Origin: Parafannyhessea umbonata
GTDB taxonomy: Bacteria; Actinomycetota; Coriobacteriia; Coriobacteriales; Atopobiaceae
NCBI RefSeq assembly: GCF_900105025.1
Contig: NZ_LT629759.1
Location: 930,001 to 994,000, forward strand
Length of the DNA stretch: 64,000 nt
Direction of reading: 5' to 3'
The notes under the pieces are model-generated. The model was not told where the DNA came from, did no database searches, and was given only the letters and a program-made list of their open reading frames with translations. Position numbers and translations under genes: made by a program. This document shows, piece by piece, positions 51,226-59,462 of the stretch (the first letter of the stretch is position 1; each line of letters begins with the position of its first letter).

Positions 51226-52791
51226 GGCTCTTCGGTGGTTTCTGTGGGAGAGATTCCGGCATAGGCCCAGCTCAGCGGGCGAAAACAACGATCTGGAACT
51301 GAAACGGCCCCGGGAGGGGCCGTTTCCGCGTCATCCGCCTATGATTGCTAAGCCAAATTCAGACAACCGAAGAGGTGTGACGCATGAAGAGTCTACTACT
51401 TCTCGCCCTCGGTCTGGCCCGCACGGTCGTCCTGGGCGCGCGCATCGAGGCCGAGCGCATCGTCGTGAGCGTCCGGCCCTACAAGCGCGAGCAGCGCCGC
51501 TGCCCCGTATGCGGCAGGGCCTGCGACTTCTACGACATGGCGAACCGCGGGGCCCCCAGGCTGTGGAGGGCGATGGACCTGGCGCGCTCGGCCTGCTACC
51601 TGGAGTACGCGCCCTGCAGGGTGCGCTGCCCGGAGCACGGCGTGCGCACCGAGGCCGTCCCCTGGGCGCGGCACGGGGCGCGCTTCACGCGCGACTTCGA
51701 GGACTGGGTGGCGTGGCTGGCGGTCCGCTGCACCGCCTCGGCGGTCTCCGAGCTCGCCCGCGTCGAGTGGCACAGCGTGGGCGGCGTGTGCAGGCGCGTC
51801 TACGCCGAGCTGGAGGCCGCGCGCGGCGCCTCGAGGTTCGACGGCGTGCGCCGCATCGGCATCGACGAGACGTCGTACAAGAAGGGCCACAAGTACGTCA
51901 CGGTGGTCGTCGACCACGACCGCGGCTGCCTCATCTGGGCGCACGAGGGCACCGGCAAGGACGTGCTCAACCTGTTCCTCGACGAGCTCACGCGCGAGCA
52001 GAGGCGCGCCATAGAGGTGGTGACCGCCGACGGCGCGAGGTGGATAAGGCAGCTGGTCAAGCGCCGCTGCCCCAACGCGAGGTGGGTCATGGACCCCTTC
52101 CACGTGGTCCAGTGGATGAACGACGCGCTCGACGCCGTGCGCTGCGAGGAGTGGAACGCCGCCAGGGCCGCCGCCAGGGCCGCCAGGCCCAGGCCCGAGG
52201 GCAAGCGCGGCAGGCCTGCCAAAGGCGAGCTGCCGCCCGAGGAGGTCAGGGCGCTCGAGGAGGAGGCGGCCTCCATCAAGGGCAGCCGCTACGCGCTCGT
52301 GAAGAACCCCGAGGACCTCACCGACGGCCAGAGGGCGAGGCTCGAGGCGCTCAAGAAGAGGGCCGGCTCGCGGCTGGTCAGGGCCTGGGAGCTCAAGGAG
52401 GACCTGCGGGCCGTCTTCCGGGCAGCCGACGGCTCCGAGGCCGCCGAGCTGCTCGACGACTGGATGCACAGGGCCGCCTACTGCAAGATCGCCAAGGTCG
52501 TCGCCGTGGAGAAGAAGGTGCGCCGCCGGCGCGACGACATCATCGCCGCAGTCGAGCTCGGCATCAGCAACGGGCGCGTAGAGGCCATCAACAACAAGAT
52601 CAAGGTGACGGTGAGGATGGGCTACGGCTTCCGCAACACCGACAACCTCGTGGCCCTGCTCATGCTCAGGTGCGGCGACTGCCAGCCCCAGCTCCCGGGT
52701 CGCCCGGTGAAGGCGAGGAAGAAGGGCGTGAAGGGAGCGAAGAGCGTTGCTGCCTAGGCTAGCCCCTTGTCACACAAACTACCGAAGCCTC
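51226..52791 (+). mobile_element. ISL3-family insertion sequence, copy 2 (1,566 bp)
   Basis: Same length and nearly the same sequence as copy 1 in opposite orientation. Terminal inverted repeats begin GGCTCTTCGGTGGTTTCTGTG and end ...CCGAAGCCTC. It is flanked by an 8-bp duplication CAAAAAAG (51218-51225 and 52792-52799), as expected for ISL3 transposition. The target is the A/T tract of the terminator of the upstream tRNA pair. An internal hairpin AAACGGCCCC/GGGGCCGTTT lies at 51302-51325. Confidence 0.92.
51384..52757 (+). CDS. ISL3-family transposase, copy 2
   Basis: A 457-residue transposase with the same zinc-binding N-terminus, DDE-type core and C-terminal GRVEAINNKIKV motif as copy 1, differing at three visible positions (Ser, Thr and Thr instead of Pro, Met and Ala). 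It appears intact and is probably active or recently so. Confidence 0.92.
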   Translation: MKSLLLLALGLARTVVLGARIEAERIVVSVRPYKREQRRCPVCGRACDFYDMANRGAPRLWRAMDLARSACYLEYAPCRVRCPEHGVRTEAVPWARHGARFTRDFEDWVAWLAVRCTASAVSELARVEWHSVGGVCRRVYAELEAARGASRFDGVRRIGIDETSYKKGHKYVTVVVDHDRGCLIWAHEGTGKDVLNLFLDELTREQRRAIEVVTADGARWIRQLVKRRCPNARWVMDPFHVVQWMNDALDAVRCEEWNAARAAARAARPRPEGKRGRPAKGELPPEEVRALEEEAASIKGSRYALVKNPEDLTDGQRARLEALKKRAGSRLVRAWELKEDLRAVFRAADGSEAAELLDDWMHRAAYCKIAKVVAVEKKVRRRRDDIIAAVELGISNGRVEAINNKIKVTVRMGYGFRNTDNLVALLMLRCGDCQPQLPGRPVKARKKGVKGAKSVAA

Positions 52792-52792
52792 C

Positions 52793-52818
52793 AAAAAAGG
52801 GACCCCCGTGGGGGTCCC
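52793..52818 (-). terminator. Terminator of the upstream tRNA pair, split from its 3' flank by the IS
   Basis: Identical to the terminator of pair A: GGGACCCCC/GGGGGTCCC plus six T residues on the minus strand. Its T-tract belongs to the IS target duplication, so termination should still work. Confidence 0.88.
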
Positions 52819-52826
52819 GAAGCGTG

Positions 52827-52902
52827 TGGTGGGCCCAGAGAGATTCGAACTCCCAACCCAGGGATTATGAGTCCCCTGCGCTAACCGTTGCGCCATAGGC
52901 CC
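52827..52902 (-). tRNA. tRNA with CAU anticodon (Met or Ile2), copy B
   Basis: Identical in the mature sequence to copy A, with encoded CCA and the CTCATAA anticodon loop. It is 1,882 bp to the right of copy A. Confidence 0.92.
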
Positions 52903-52949
52903 GGAAACTGGAAAGGGCGGCGACCACAGCCGCCGCCCCAGAGTCTACG

Positions 52950-53025
52950 TGGTGGAGAATAGGGGATTCGAACCCCTGACCTCATGACTGCCAGTCATGC
53001 GCTCTCCCAACTGAGCTAATTCCCC
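52950..53025 (-). tRNA. tRNA-Ala (anticodon GGC), copy B
   Basis: Identical to copy A, including the spacer hairpin between the two tRNAs. Confidence 0.95.
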
Positions 53026-53044
53026 GTTCGTTGGTGCGAGAGAT

Positions 53045-53072
53045 ATAGTACCAAAGTCATCCATCCGGTCAA
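53045..53072 (-). promoter_or_regulatory. Promoter of tRNA pair B
   Basis: Reading leftward: TTGACC, 16-bp spacer, TACTAT. It differs from promoter A although the tRNAs are identical. Confidence 0.7.
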
Positions 53073-53237
53073 GCGAGAATCTTCAAACCGCCTGACTGGG
53101 TCCCCAGTTGTGAACTTCCTCCACAAAACGCTAAACTTCACTCTATTGGGAACCAAGACAGAGGGGGGGGGACGTCTCCCCCGTCACGCAGCGCGGTCGC
53201 ACGGGCGACCGCCCACAAACCCGAAACGGAGACCCAC
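53073..53237. other. Upstream region of the small membrane protein with a G9 run
   Basis: A possible promoter TTGTGA-18-TAAACT reads rightward at about 53109-53138. A run of nine G at 53163-53171 lies in the leader before the start codon, and GGGGGA/TCTCCCCC nearby can form a hairpin. Confidence 0.35.
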
Positions 53238-53615
53238 ATGAACGACGCGTGCAAGAAGCTCAAGATCGTATGCATCATCTCACTCATCGTCGGTGTGCTC
53301 GCGACCGCATCCGCAATCGCCCTCATCGTTGTGAACCACCTGAACCCGCGCGCGTACGTCGGACTGATCGACGGCGTGCTCTGCTCCTACATGGGCTTCC
53401 AGTGCGCCCGCAAGATCAACGTGCCCTCCAACGCCAGGCAGATCCGCAACATGAGCTCGGTAATGGTGCTCGTGATGTTCTTCTGCGCCGCGTACATCCT
53501 CGTCGCACCCCAGAAGTCCCTCGCCGAGATATTCATCGGCTCCACCTGCGTCGTGATGGCACTTCTCGTCTTCGTGCTCTCGAAGAAGGTCGTCACGATC
53601 CTGGACGCCAAGTAG
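53238..53615 (+). CDS. Small membrane protein of unknown function
   Basis: A 125-residue protein with four predicted helices (VCIISLIVGVLATASAIALIVV; AYVGLIDGVLCSYMGFQC; VMVLVMFFCAAYILVA; EIFIGSTCVVMALLVFVLS). CGGAGACCC precedes the ATG. The layout fits small four-helix proteins found beside many actinobacterial genes; no role is known. Confidence 0.65.
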   Translation: MNDACKKLKIVCIISLIVGVLATASAIALIVVNHLNPRAYVGLIDGVLCSYMGFQCARKINVPSNARQIRNMSSVMVLVMFFCAAYILVAPQKSLAEIFIGSTCVVMALLVFVLSKKVVTILDAK

Positions 53616-53772
53616 GGGGCTTCCACGCCCTCAAGGCCGCGCCACGCGACGCGGTCCCCGGCCTGGGACCTTGCCCTTCTCCCCCAAGGCATTTTGCAGC
53701 AAGACAGACGCGCCCGCTTGGAACTCCAGGCGGGCGCGCTCATGTATGTAGATGCAGTAGGAGCTGCACACC

Positions 53773-53803
53773 AAAAAAAGGCCGAACGGTCACCCGTCCG
53801 GCC
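53773..53803 (-). terminator. Terminator of tRNA-Val
   Basis: GGCCGGACGG pairs with CCGTTCGGCC around a GTGA loop (one mismatch), followed on the minus strand by seven T residues. Confidence 0.88.
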
Positions 53804-53814
53804 CTCGAATTCGA

Positions 53815-53889
53815 TGGTGGGCGATGCTGGATTTGAACCAGCGACCCCTTCCGTGTGAAGGAAGTGCTCTACCCCTGAGCTAATCGCCC
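53815..53889 (-). tRNA. tRNA-Val (anticodon CAC)
   Basis: Acceptor GGGCGAT/ATCGCCC with A73 and encoded CCA; anticodon loop TTCACAC gives CAC; T-arm GGTTCAAATCC. Complete cloverleaf. Confidence 0.95.
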
Positions 53890-53903
53890 TCAGTGCGGTA
53901 GCT

Positions 53904-53931
53904 ATACTATCAGAACATGGCGCCTTGTAAA
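53904..53931 (-). promoter_or_regulatory. Promoter of tRNA-Val
   Basis: Reading leftward: TTTACA, 16-bp spacer, TAGTAT, 15 bp before the tRNA. Confidence 0.6.
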
Positions 53932-54042
53932 GCCGAGAAGTGCCATCAATCACAAAATTGTTTGCAGATTTTTGTGCCCGCATGCCTTTACCTGCGGACA
54001 TACACACCTTTGACCAGAAAAACTTTTTGCGTTGCGCGTGAG

Positions 54043-55065
54043 TCACGCAAGCATTTCCGGGCCGATGTCCGCCACCGTACGCGCGCCGCACATCTCCATC
54101 GTGTCCCTTAGCTCCCGCGTAAGCTGCGCGAAGTAGTCCTTTACGCCCTCTGCTCCCGCACCGTACGTCACGACGGCAAACGGCCTGCACACAAGGCATG
54201 CATCCGCGCCGAGTGCCAGTGCGCGGAACACGTCGAGGCCAGAACGGATGCCCCCGTCCACAAGGACCTTGAGGTCGCCGCCGACCTCCCGCTCTATCGC
54301 GGGCAGCACCTCCGCCGTCGCGGGGACACCGTCCTGCACGCGGCCGCCGTGGTTGCTCACCACGATGGCGTCCGCACCAGCCTCCGCGGCCTTGCGTGCC
54401 GCACGCCCGCCCATAATGCCCTTCAGCACGAACGGCGTGTCGTGAGCATGGCAGGCATCCGCCACCTGTTGCAGCTCCGCCACGGACTTCGGTCCCGCGG
54501 GCGGCTGGAAGCCCTTCAGGAACGGGAGTCCCGCGGCGTCTATGTCCATCGCGATGGCGACCGGACGGGCCGTGAGCGCAAGTTCGAGCTTCCGCATCAC
54601 GGTCTCGAGGTTCCACGGCTTGATGGTGGTGACGCCGAGGCCGTCGAGGTCGCGTATGTCATGCACTGCGGACTCGTGAATGGAGGCAATCTTCCCGTCG
54701 CCCGTCCACGCAAGCGAACCTGCATCGGCAGCCGCGTGCAGGATGCAGGAGTTGTAGTCCTCCATCTCCCACTTGTCACCGTAGTGGAGCCTCACGTCGC
54801 CCAGGGGACCGATCATTACGGGAACCGAGAGCCTTCTGCCAAACAGCTTCACGGACGTGTCGGCATCGCAGGCCTCGTGGATCGTGTCCATCTGCACGCG
54901 CACGTCCTGCCACGCCGCAAAGTTTCGCGCCGCAACCGTGCCCGTGCCCTTCGATCCGGGACCTGGCATGTGCGAGCCGCATGCGCGGCCGTCGCATACG
55001 GGGCATGCCTTGCACCACGGACCCATGTTGCCGCGCGCCGCAGCCGCAAGCTCCTTGTAATCCAC
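54043..55065 (-). CDS. FMN-dependent alpha-hydroxy-acid oxidizing protein
   Basis: A 340-residue TIM-barrel flavoprotein. A GTG at 55065 with AAGGGGAG seven bases upstream is preferred over ATG 55095. Family features include DIDAAGLPFLKG, FVLKGIMGGRAARKAAEAGADAIVVSNHGGRVQDG (catalytic Lys and His regions) and VLVDGGIRSGLDVFRALALGADACLVCRPF. The N-terminus has an unusual cysteine cluster, CKACPVCDGRACG, seen in lactate-oxidase-like proteins of anaerobes. Substrate probably a 2-hydroxy acid such as lactate. Confidence 0.82.
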   Translation of the reverse strand: MDYKELAAAARGNMGPWCKACPVCDGRACGSHMPGPGSKGTGTVAARNFAAWQDVRVQMDTIHEACDADTSVKLFGRRLSVPVMIGPLGDVRLHYGDKWEMEDYNSCILHAAADAGSLAWTGDGKIASIHESAVHDIRDLDGLGVTTIKPWNLETVMRKLELALTARPVAIAMDIDAAGLPFLKGFQPPAGPKSVAELQQVADACHAHDTPFVLKGIMGGRAARKAAEAGADAIVVSNHGGRVQDGVPATAEVLPAIEREVGGDLKVLVDGGIRSGLDVFRALALGADACLVCRPFAVVTYGAGAEGVKDYFAQLTRELRDTMEMCGARTVADIGPEMLA

Positions 55066-55100
55066 GCTCTTCTCCCCTTCTTCCCACGTTCGCATAAGCG

Positions 55101-55131
55101 AGGCGGCCCTCCCCCCTGGGTCAGGCCGCCT
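55101..55131 (-). other. Hairpin between proS and the oxidase gene
   Basis: AGGCGGCC and GGCCGCCT form an 8-bp stem around a 15-base loop. No T-run follows, so it may only weaken transcription or stabilise the upstream mRNA. Confidence 0.4.
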
Positions 55132-55154
55132 GACGTTACCTCTGTGCGGTGCGC

Positions 55155-56876
55155 CTACGCGCGCTCGGCCTCGACCCTCTGGGCCAGAAGCCGTGCCACG
55201 TCCTCTATCGCTACCTCCGTGCGCTCACCAGTCGCGCGCACCTTAAGCTCGACGTTGCCGTTCTTCACGGCCTTCTTGCCGCAGACCACCTGGAACGGCA
55301 TGCCCATGAGGTCGGCATCGTTGAACTTGACGCCCGGGCGCTCCTTGCAGTCGTCCACCATCACGTCGACGCCAAGCTCCAGAAGCTCGCTCGCGACCTT
55401 GTCCGCGACGGGCCACACGAGCTCGTCGTGCACGTCCAGCGGAATGACCTCGACCTCGTACGGAGCGACGCTCACCGGCCAGATGATGCCGTGCTCGTCG
55501 TGGTGCTGCTCCACGATCGCCTGCAGCGTGCGGCTTATGCCGATGCCGTAGCAGCCCATGATCAGAGGCTTCTCCACGCCGTCCTCGTCCATGAACGTGG
55601 CGCCCATCGCCTCGGAGTACTTCGTGCCGAGCTGGAACACCTGCGAGACCTCGATGCCACGGGCCTCCTTCAGGGGTGCGCCGCACTTGGGGCAGCGGTC
55701 GCCCGCCCTGGCCGTGACGACGTCGACCCACGCGTTGTCCGCGATCGTGAAGTCGCGGCCGGGGTGGGCGTGCACGAAGTGGAAGTCCGCCTCGTTCGCG
55801 CCGATGGTCCACCACTCGGACGGGCGCAGCGACTCGTCGAAGAAGACGCGGATGCCATCGGGAAGGCCGACCGGCCCGATGAAGCCCTTCACGAGGCCGT
55901 ACTCCTTGAGCTCCTCGTCGCTCATCAGGTGGTACTCGCCAAACGCGTGCTCCGCCTTCACGTCGTTCAGCTCGTGGTCGCCGGGGACGAAGCATACGAC
56001 GGGCTTCCCGTCGCCGTCCACGAGCGCAAGCGCCTTGCGGGTCGCCGACGCGGGGATATGGAGAAACGACGAGACGTCGTCGATGGTGCCGATTCCGGGG
56101 GTCGAGATCTTCTCCATGTCGCCCGGCTCGCCGTCGGCCACGGTCACGCCGGCGGTCGCGGCCTCGGTGTCGGCCGCGAAGCCGCAGTCGTCGCAGTACA
56201 CGAGCGCGGCCTCGCCGGCGTCGGCGAGCGCCATGAACTCGACGGACGTGTCGCCGCCGATCTGGCCAGAGTCCGCCACGACGGGAAGCGCCCTGAGCCC
56301 CACGCGCTCGCACACGTTTGCATAGGCCTGCTTCTGCTTGTCGTAGCACTCCTGCAGGGACTCCTGCGTCGCGCTGAACGAGTAGGCGTCCTTCATGATG
56401 AACTCGCGGCCGCGCATGAGGCCAAAGCGGGGCCTGCGCTCGTCGCGGAACTTGTCCTGCATTTGGTAGAGCGTGACGGGCAGCTGCCTATAGCTGCGGA
56501 GCTCGTTGCGCACCAGGTCCGTGAACGTCTCCTCGTGGGTGGGGCCGAGCGCGTATTCGTGCTCGTAGCGGTCACTCAGGCGCATGAGCTCGGGGCCGTA
56601 GGCGTTCCAGCGGCCGCTCTGGTGCCAGAGGTCCCCGTCCGTCAGGATTGGCACCTGCATCTCCTGCGCGTCGATGGCCTCCATCTCGTCGCGGATGATG
56701 TCCTCGATCTTGTTGATGGAGCGCCACGCGAGCGGCAGGTAGCTGTACAGGCCCACCGCGCCGCGGCGAATCATTCCCGCACGAAGCAGCAGCCTGTGGC
56801 TTGCAAGCTCCGCCTCCCTGGGGTCTTCCTTGAGGGTCGGAGCGTAGAGCTTCGACATCTGCATGTACTTTCTCAA
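55155..56876 (-). CDS. proS: Prolyl-tRNA synthetase (bacterial type)
   Basis: A 573-residue class II synthetase: RAGMIRRGAVGLYSYLPLAWR (motif 1 region), RDERRPRFGLMRGREFIMKDAYSF (motif 2), an editing insertion between ~residues 220 and 390, and GCYGIGISRTLQAIVEQ (motif 3). A TTG at 56876 with GGAAGGAAG upstream is favoured; ATG 56864 and 56858 are alternatives. Last gene of the pyrH-to-proS cluster. Confidence 0.94.
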   Translation of the reverse strand: MRKYMQMSKLYAPTLKEDPREAELASHRLLLRAGMIRRGAVGLYSYLPLAWRSINKIEDIIRDEMEAIDAQEMQVPILTDGDLWHQSGRWNAYGPELMRLSDRYEHEYALGPTHEETFTDLVRNELRSYRQLPVTLYQMQDKFRDERRPRFGLMRGREFIMKDAYSFSATQESLQECYDKQKQAYANVCERVGLRALPVVADSGQIGGDTSVEFMALADAGEAALVYCDDCGFAADTEAATAGVTVADGEPGDMEKISTPGIGTIDDVSSFLHIPASATRKALALVDGDGKPVVCFVPGDHELNDVKAEHAFGEYHLMSDEELKEYGLVKGFIGPVGLPDGIRVFFDESLRPSEWWTIGANEADFHFVHAHPGRDFTIADNAWVDVVTARAGDRCPKCGAPLKEARGIEVSQVFQLGTKYSEAMGATFMDEDGVEKPLIMGCYGIGISRTLQAIVEQHHDEHGIIWPVSVAPYEVEVIPLDVHDELVWPVADKVASELLELGVDVMVDDCKERPGVKFNDADLMGMPFQVVCGKKAVKNGNVELKVRATGERTEVAIEDVARLLAQRVEAERA

Positions 56877-56972
56877 CGTGCTTCCTTCCAAGTCTCTGCC
56901 GGCCGACGCCTGCGTCGGCAAGAACACCAAGGGTACATTCTACGCGTCCTTCTCGCCTGCGTCGCCCGCGAT

Positions 56973-58058
56973 CTAGTCCCCGTAGCGGGCCTCTATCTCG
57001 CGGAAGAGCTCGTCCACGATCTGGTCTTCCGGGACGTTTCGAATCTTCTCGCCATTGCGGAACAGCACGCCCTGGCCGCGGCCGCACGCGATGCCGAGGT
57101 CCGCGTCGCGCGACTCGCCGGGGCCGTTTACGACGCACCCCATGACCGCGACGGAGATCGGTGCCTTGACCGTGGCGAGCCTGCGGGAGACCTCCTCCGC
57201 CATACCGATGAGGTTGACCTGGCAGCGCCCGCACGTGGGACAGCTGACGAGCTCGGGATGCAGTCGACGCATGCCGAGCGAGGACAGAAGGTCCCAGGCG
57301 ACGTTGACCTCCTCCACGGGGTCGGCCGTGAGCGAGAGGCGCATGGTGTCACCTATGCCCTGCTCGAGCAGGATGCCGACGCCTGCGCAGTTCTTGACCG
57401 TGCCTTGCCGCAACGTGCCGGCCTCCGTGACGCCCACGTGCAGCGGCACCGTGGGAAGCTCGCGCGAGAGCATGCGGTACGTCTGGAGCGTGATGGGCAC
57501 GGAGTGCGCCTTCGCGGAGAGCACGATGTCGTCGAAGCCACGCTCGCGGAAGTGCTCCACGTAGGAGGAGGCGGACGCGACGAGCTTCTGCGGCAGCGTG
57601 AGGTCCTGGCGCGCGTCGACCTTGGGATCGAGCGAGCCTGCGTTCACGCCGATGCGGATGGGGATCCCCCGGCTTCCGGCTTCGTCGATCACGGCGTCCA
57701 CGCGGTCGAACGAGCCGATGTTGCCGGGGTTTATGCGAAGCGCAGCCGCGCCTCGGCGCGCCGCCTCTATGGCAAGCCGGTGGTCGAAGTGGATGTCCGC
57801 GACCACGGGAAGCGGACTCTGGGCGCAGATCTCGCCGAAGCCATCCAGCGCCGCCGCGTTGGGGACGGCGACGCGTATGATCTCGCAGCCGGCCTTTGCG
57901 AGACCCTCGATCTGCGCGAGCGTGGACGCGGGATCGTCCGTCTTCGTGGTGCACATGGACTGCACCGACACGGGCGCGCCGCCGCCGACGGCAACGCTCC
58001 CCACGTGCACCTGGTGCGTGAGCTCGCGAGCGGGGCGCACGCTTTTCTCATCACTCAT
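56973..58058 (-). CDS. ispG: 4-hydroxy-3-methylbut-2-en-1-yl diphosphate synthase
   Basis: A 361-residue MEP-pathway enzyme with a TIM barrel (GAPVSVQSMCTTKTDDPAST; VADIHFDHRLAIEAARRGAAALRINPGNIG) and an Fe-S C-terminal domain (LVSCPTCGRCQVNL; VMGCVVNGPGESRDAD). Immediately after its TAG stop the same frame encodes IAGDAGEKDA and a second TAG, suggesting a lost C-terminal extension. Confidence 0.95.
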   Translation of the reverse strand: MSDEKSVRPARELTHQVHVGSVAVGGGAPVSVQSMCTTKTDDPASTLAQIEGLAKAGCEIIRVAVPNAAALDGFGEICAQSPLPVVADIHFDHRLAIEAARRGAAALRINPGNIGSFDRVDAVIDEAGSRGIPIRIGVNAGSLDPKVDARQDLTLPQKLVASASSYVEHFRERGFDDIVLSAKAHSVPITLQTYRMLSRELPTVPLHVGVTEAGTLRQGTVKNCAGVGILLEQGIGDTMRLSLTADPVEEVNVAWDLLSSLGMRRLHPELVSCPTCGRCQVNLIGMAEEVSRRLATVKAPISVAVMGCVVNGPGESRDADLGIACGRGQGVLFRNGEKIRNVPEDQIVDELFREIEARYGD

Positions 58059-58085
58059 ACAAACCCCCTATCGGCCCCGACGACG

Positions 58086-59462
58086 TCAGCCAATAACGAG
58101 GCGCACGACGTCGTTCTTGAGGGCGAACACGAAGATGAACAGGAAGAAAGCCAGGCCGGCGTAGCTGATGTACGCCTGCACCCTGACGGATAGCTGCCTG
58201 CGAATTACGAGCTGGACAATCTCTATCAGAACCTTCCCGCCGTCGAGCGGCGGGATGGGAAGCAGGTTCATGAACCCGAGCGACATGGACACCATCGCGA
58301 TGAAGAGGAGAAAGTCGTTCATGCCGCTTGACGCCGCCTGGCTGGCCGCAGCGGAGATGCCGACCACGGAGGAGGCGGACCCGAGCGTCTCCATGGTGTG
58401 CTGCGGCATGATGAGCCTCGCCGCAAAGCCGGCGACCTCCTGGCCGTAGCGCACGGCTGAGTACGCGGCGTCCGGCAGGCTCAGGCGCATGCGACGCGTA
58501 AGCGCCTCGACGCCGAGCGCGCTCAGGCGCTTGCCCCCCGTCTTGACGACGGCCTCGTGCGTGGAGCCGCCGCGTGTGTACGTCACGTCGAAGTCCTCGC
58601 CGGTCTCAAGCGCGGCGTCAATGGCAGACGCGAGGCTGTTCCAGTCCTCGCAAGGCCTGCCGCCGACGCTCGTGACGACGTCGCCTGCCCTGAGGCCCGC
58701 CGCCTGCGCGGCCGAGTCCGCGGTAACGGCGCCAAGGCGGTTGGAGTTCACCGCAACTTCGACGCCTGCGATGGAGAGGCTTGCCGTCACGATGAGAAAC
58801 GCGAGCGCGATGTTCACGAGCGGCCCCGCAACCAGCGTGAAGGTGCGTTTGAGGAAGCCCTTGCCCAGATAGGTACGGCTCTTCTCGCTCGCAAGCGCCT
58901 TGTTCGGGTCTTCGAGCGGTCGCGGCTCGCTTGCCTCCGTCGTGCCAGAAAGCGAGAAGTCGTGGCCCGCATCGTATTCCGTCAGCATGTTGGGGTCGCG
59001 GCGGAGGGTCTCGAACGCCTCGGGCAAGGTGCCCTGCGACGGGGCTTCGCCCTTCCCGGCATCGTAGTGCGGACGAATGGCCGCCCAGTCCGCAAGCGTC
59101 GCAAGCAAGTCGTACGCGCGGTCGGCGTCCACGCCGAGCTCTGCGGCGACGTCCGTGGCAAGCACGCGACCCTCACGCTGGACGATGCCGAAGCAGGCGG
59201 GCAGGAGATCGTCGTGCGTGCCCTCCATGCCGCAGATGCGCGTGTAGCCGCCGAGCAGTATAGGCGTGACGCCAAACTCCGTGCCGTACGTGCGGGACTT
59301 CCGCGCGATGTGGTGGCGGCACGGCATGCCCAGATAGAACTCCGTCACGCGCATGCCGCAGGCGCGAGCCGCGAGGAAGTGGCCCCCCTCGTGCAGGAAC
59401 ACAAGAAGCGACAGTACGACCACGCCCCAGAACACCGCGGACACGACGCCCATCAGCGGCAT
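58086..59462 (-). CDS. rseP: Site-2 protease RseP with an unusual cytosolic insertion
   Basis: A 458-residue membrane metalloprotease: zinc motif FLHEGGHFLAARA in the first helix, a PDZ domain (RLGAVTADSAAQAAGLRAGDVVTSVGG) and FMNLLPIPPLDGGKVL in the third helix region. Between the first-helix region and the second helix lies an insertion of ~110 residues (about 82-195) with a winged-helix-like stretch (GRVLATDVAAELGVDADRAYDLLATLADWAAIRPHY). It sits between dxr and ispG as in many Gram-positives; role likely in regulated intramembrane proteolysis. Confidence 0.9.
   Translation of the reverse strand: MPLMGVVSAVFWGVVVLSLLVFLHEGGHFLAARACGMRVTEFYLGMPCRHHIARKSRTYGTEFGVTPILLGGYTRICGMEGTHDDLLPACFGIVQREGRVLATDVAAELGVDADRAYDLLATLADWAAIRPHYDAGKGEAPSQGTLPEAFETLRRDPNMLTEYDAGHDFSLSGTTEASEPRPLEDPNKALASEKSRTYLGKGFLKRTFTLVAGPLVNIALAFLIVTASLSIAGVEVAVNSNRLGAVTADSAAQAAGLRAGDVVTSVGGRPCEDWNSLASAIDAALETGEDFDVTYTRGGSTHEAVVKTGGKRLSALGVEALTRRMRLSLPDAAYSAVRYGQEVAGFAARLIMPQHTMETLGSASSVVGISAAASQAASSGMNDFLLFIAMVSMSLGFMNLLPIPPLDGGKVLIEIVQLVIRRQLSVRVQAYISYAGLAFFLFIFVFALKNDVVRLVIG

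Larger units (their letters stand above)
25846..56957. repeat. Dispersed 12-bp motif GGCGAGAAGGAC (8 exact copies)
   Basis: Exact copies on the minus strand: 25846-25857, 32375-32386, 35453-35464, 41842-41853, 43501-43512, 49033-49044, 56946-56957; on the plus strand: 43571-43582. One-mismatch copies: 26857-26868 and 48455-48466, plus one near 61469. Seven exact copies lie in disordered linkers or tails of proteins; 56946 is intergenic. None was found in the ICE (1-23.9 kb). Confidence 0.6.

Noticed and set aside
53823-53850. Similarity of tRNA-Val to the tRNA-Pro 3' part as an ICE att repeat
   Set aside because: The match is only the shared T-arm-like core of two tRNAs, not an exact duplication.
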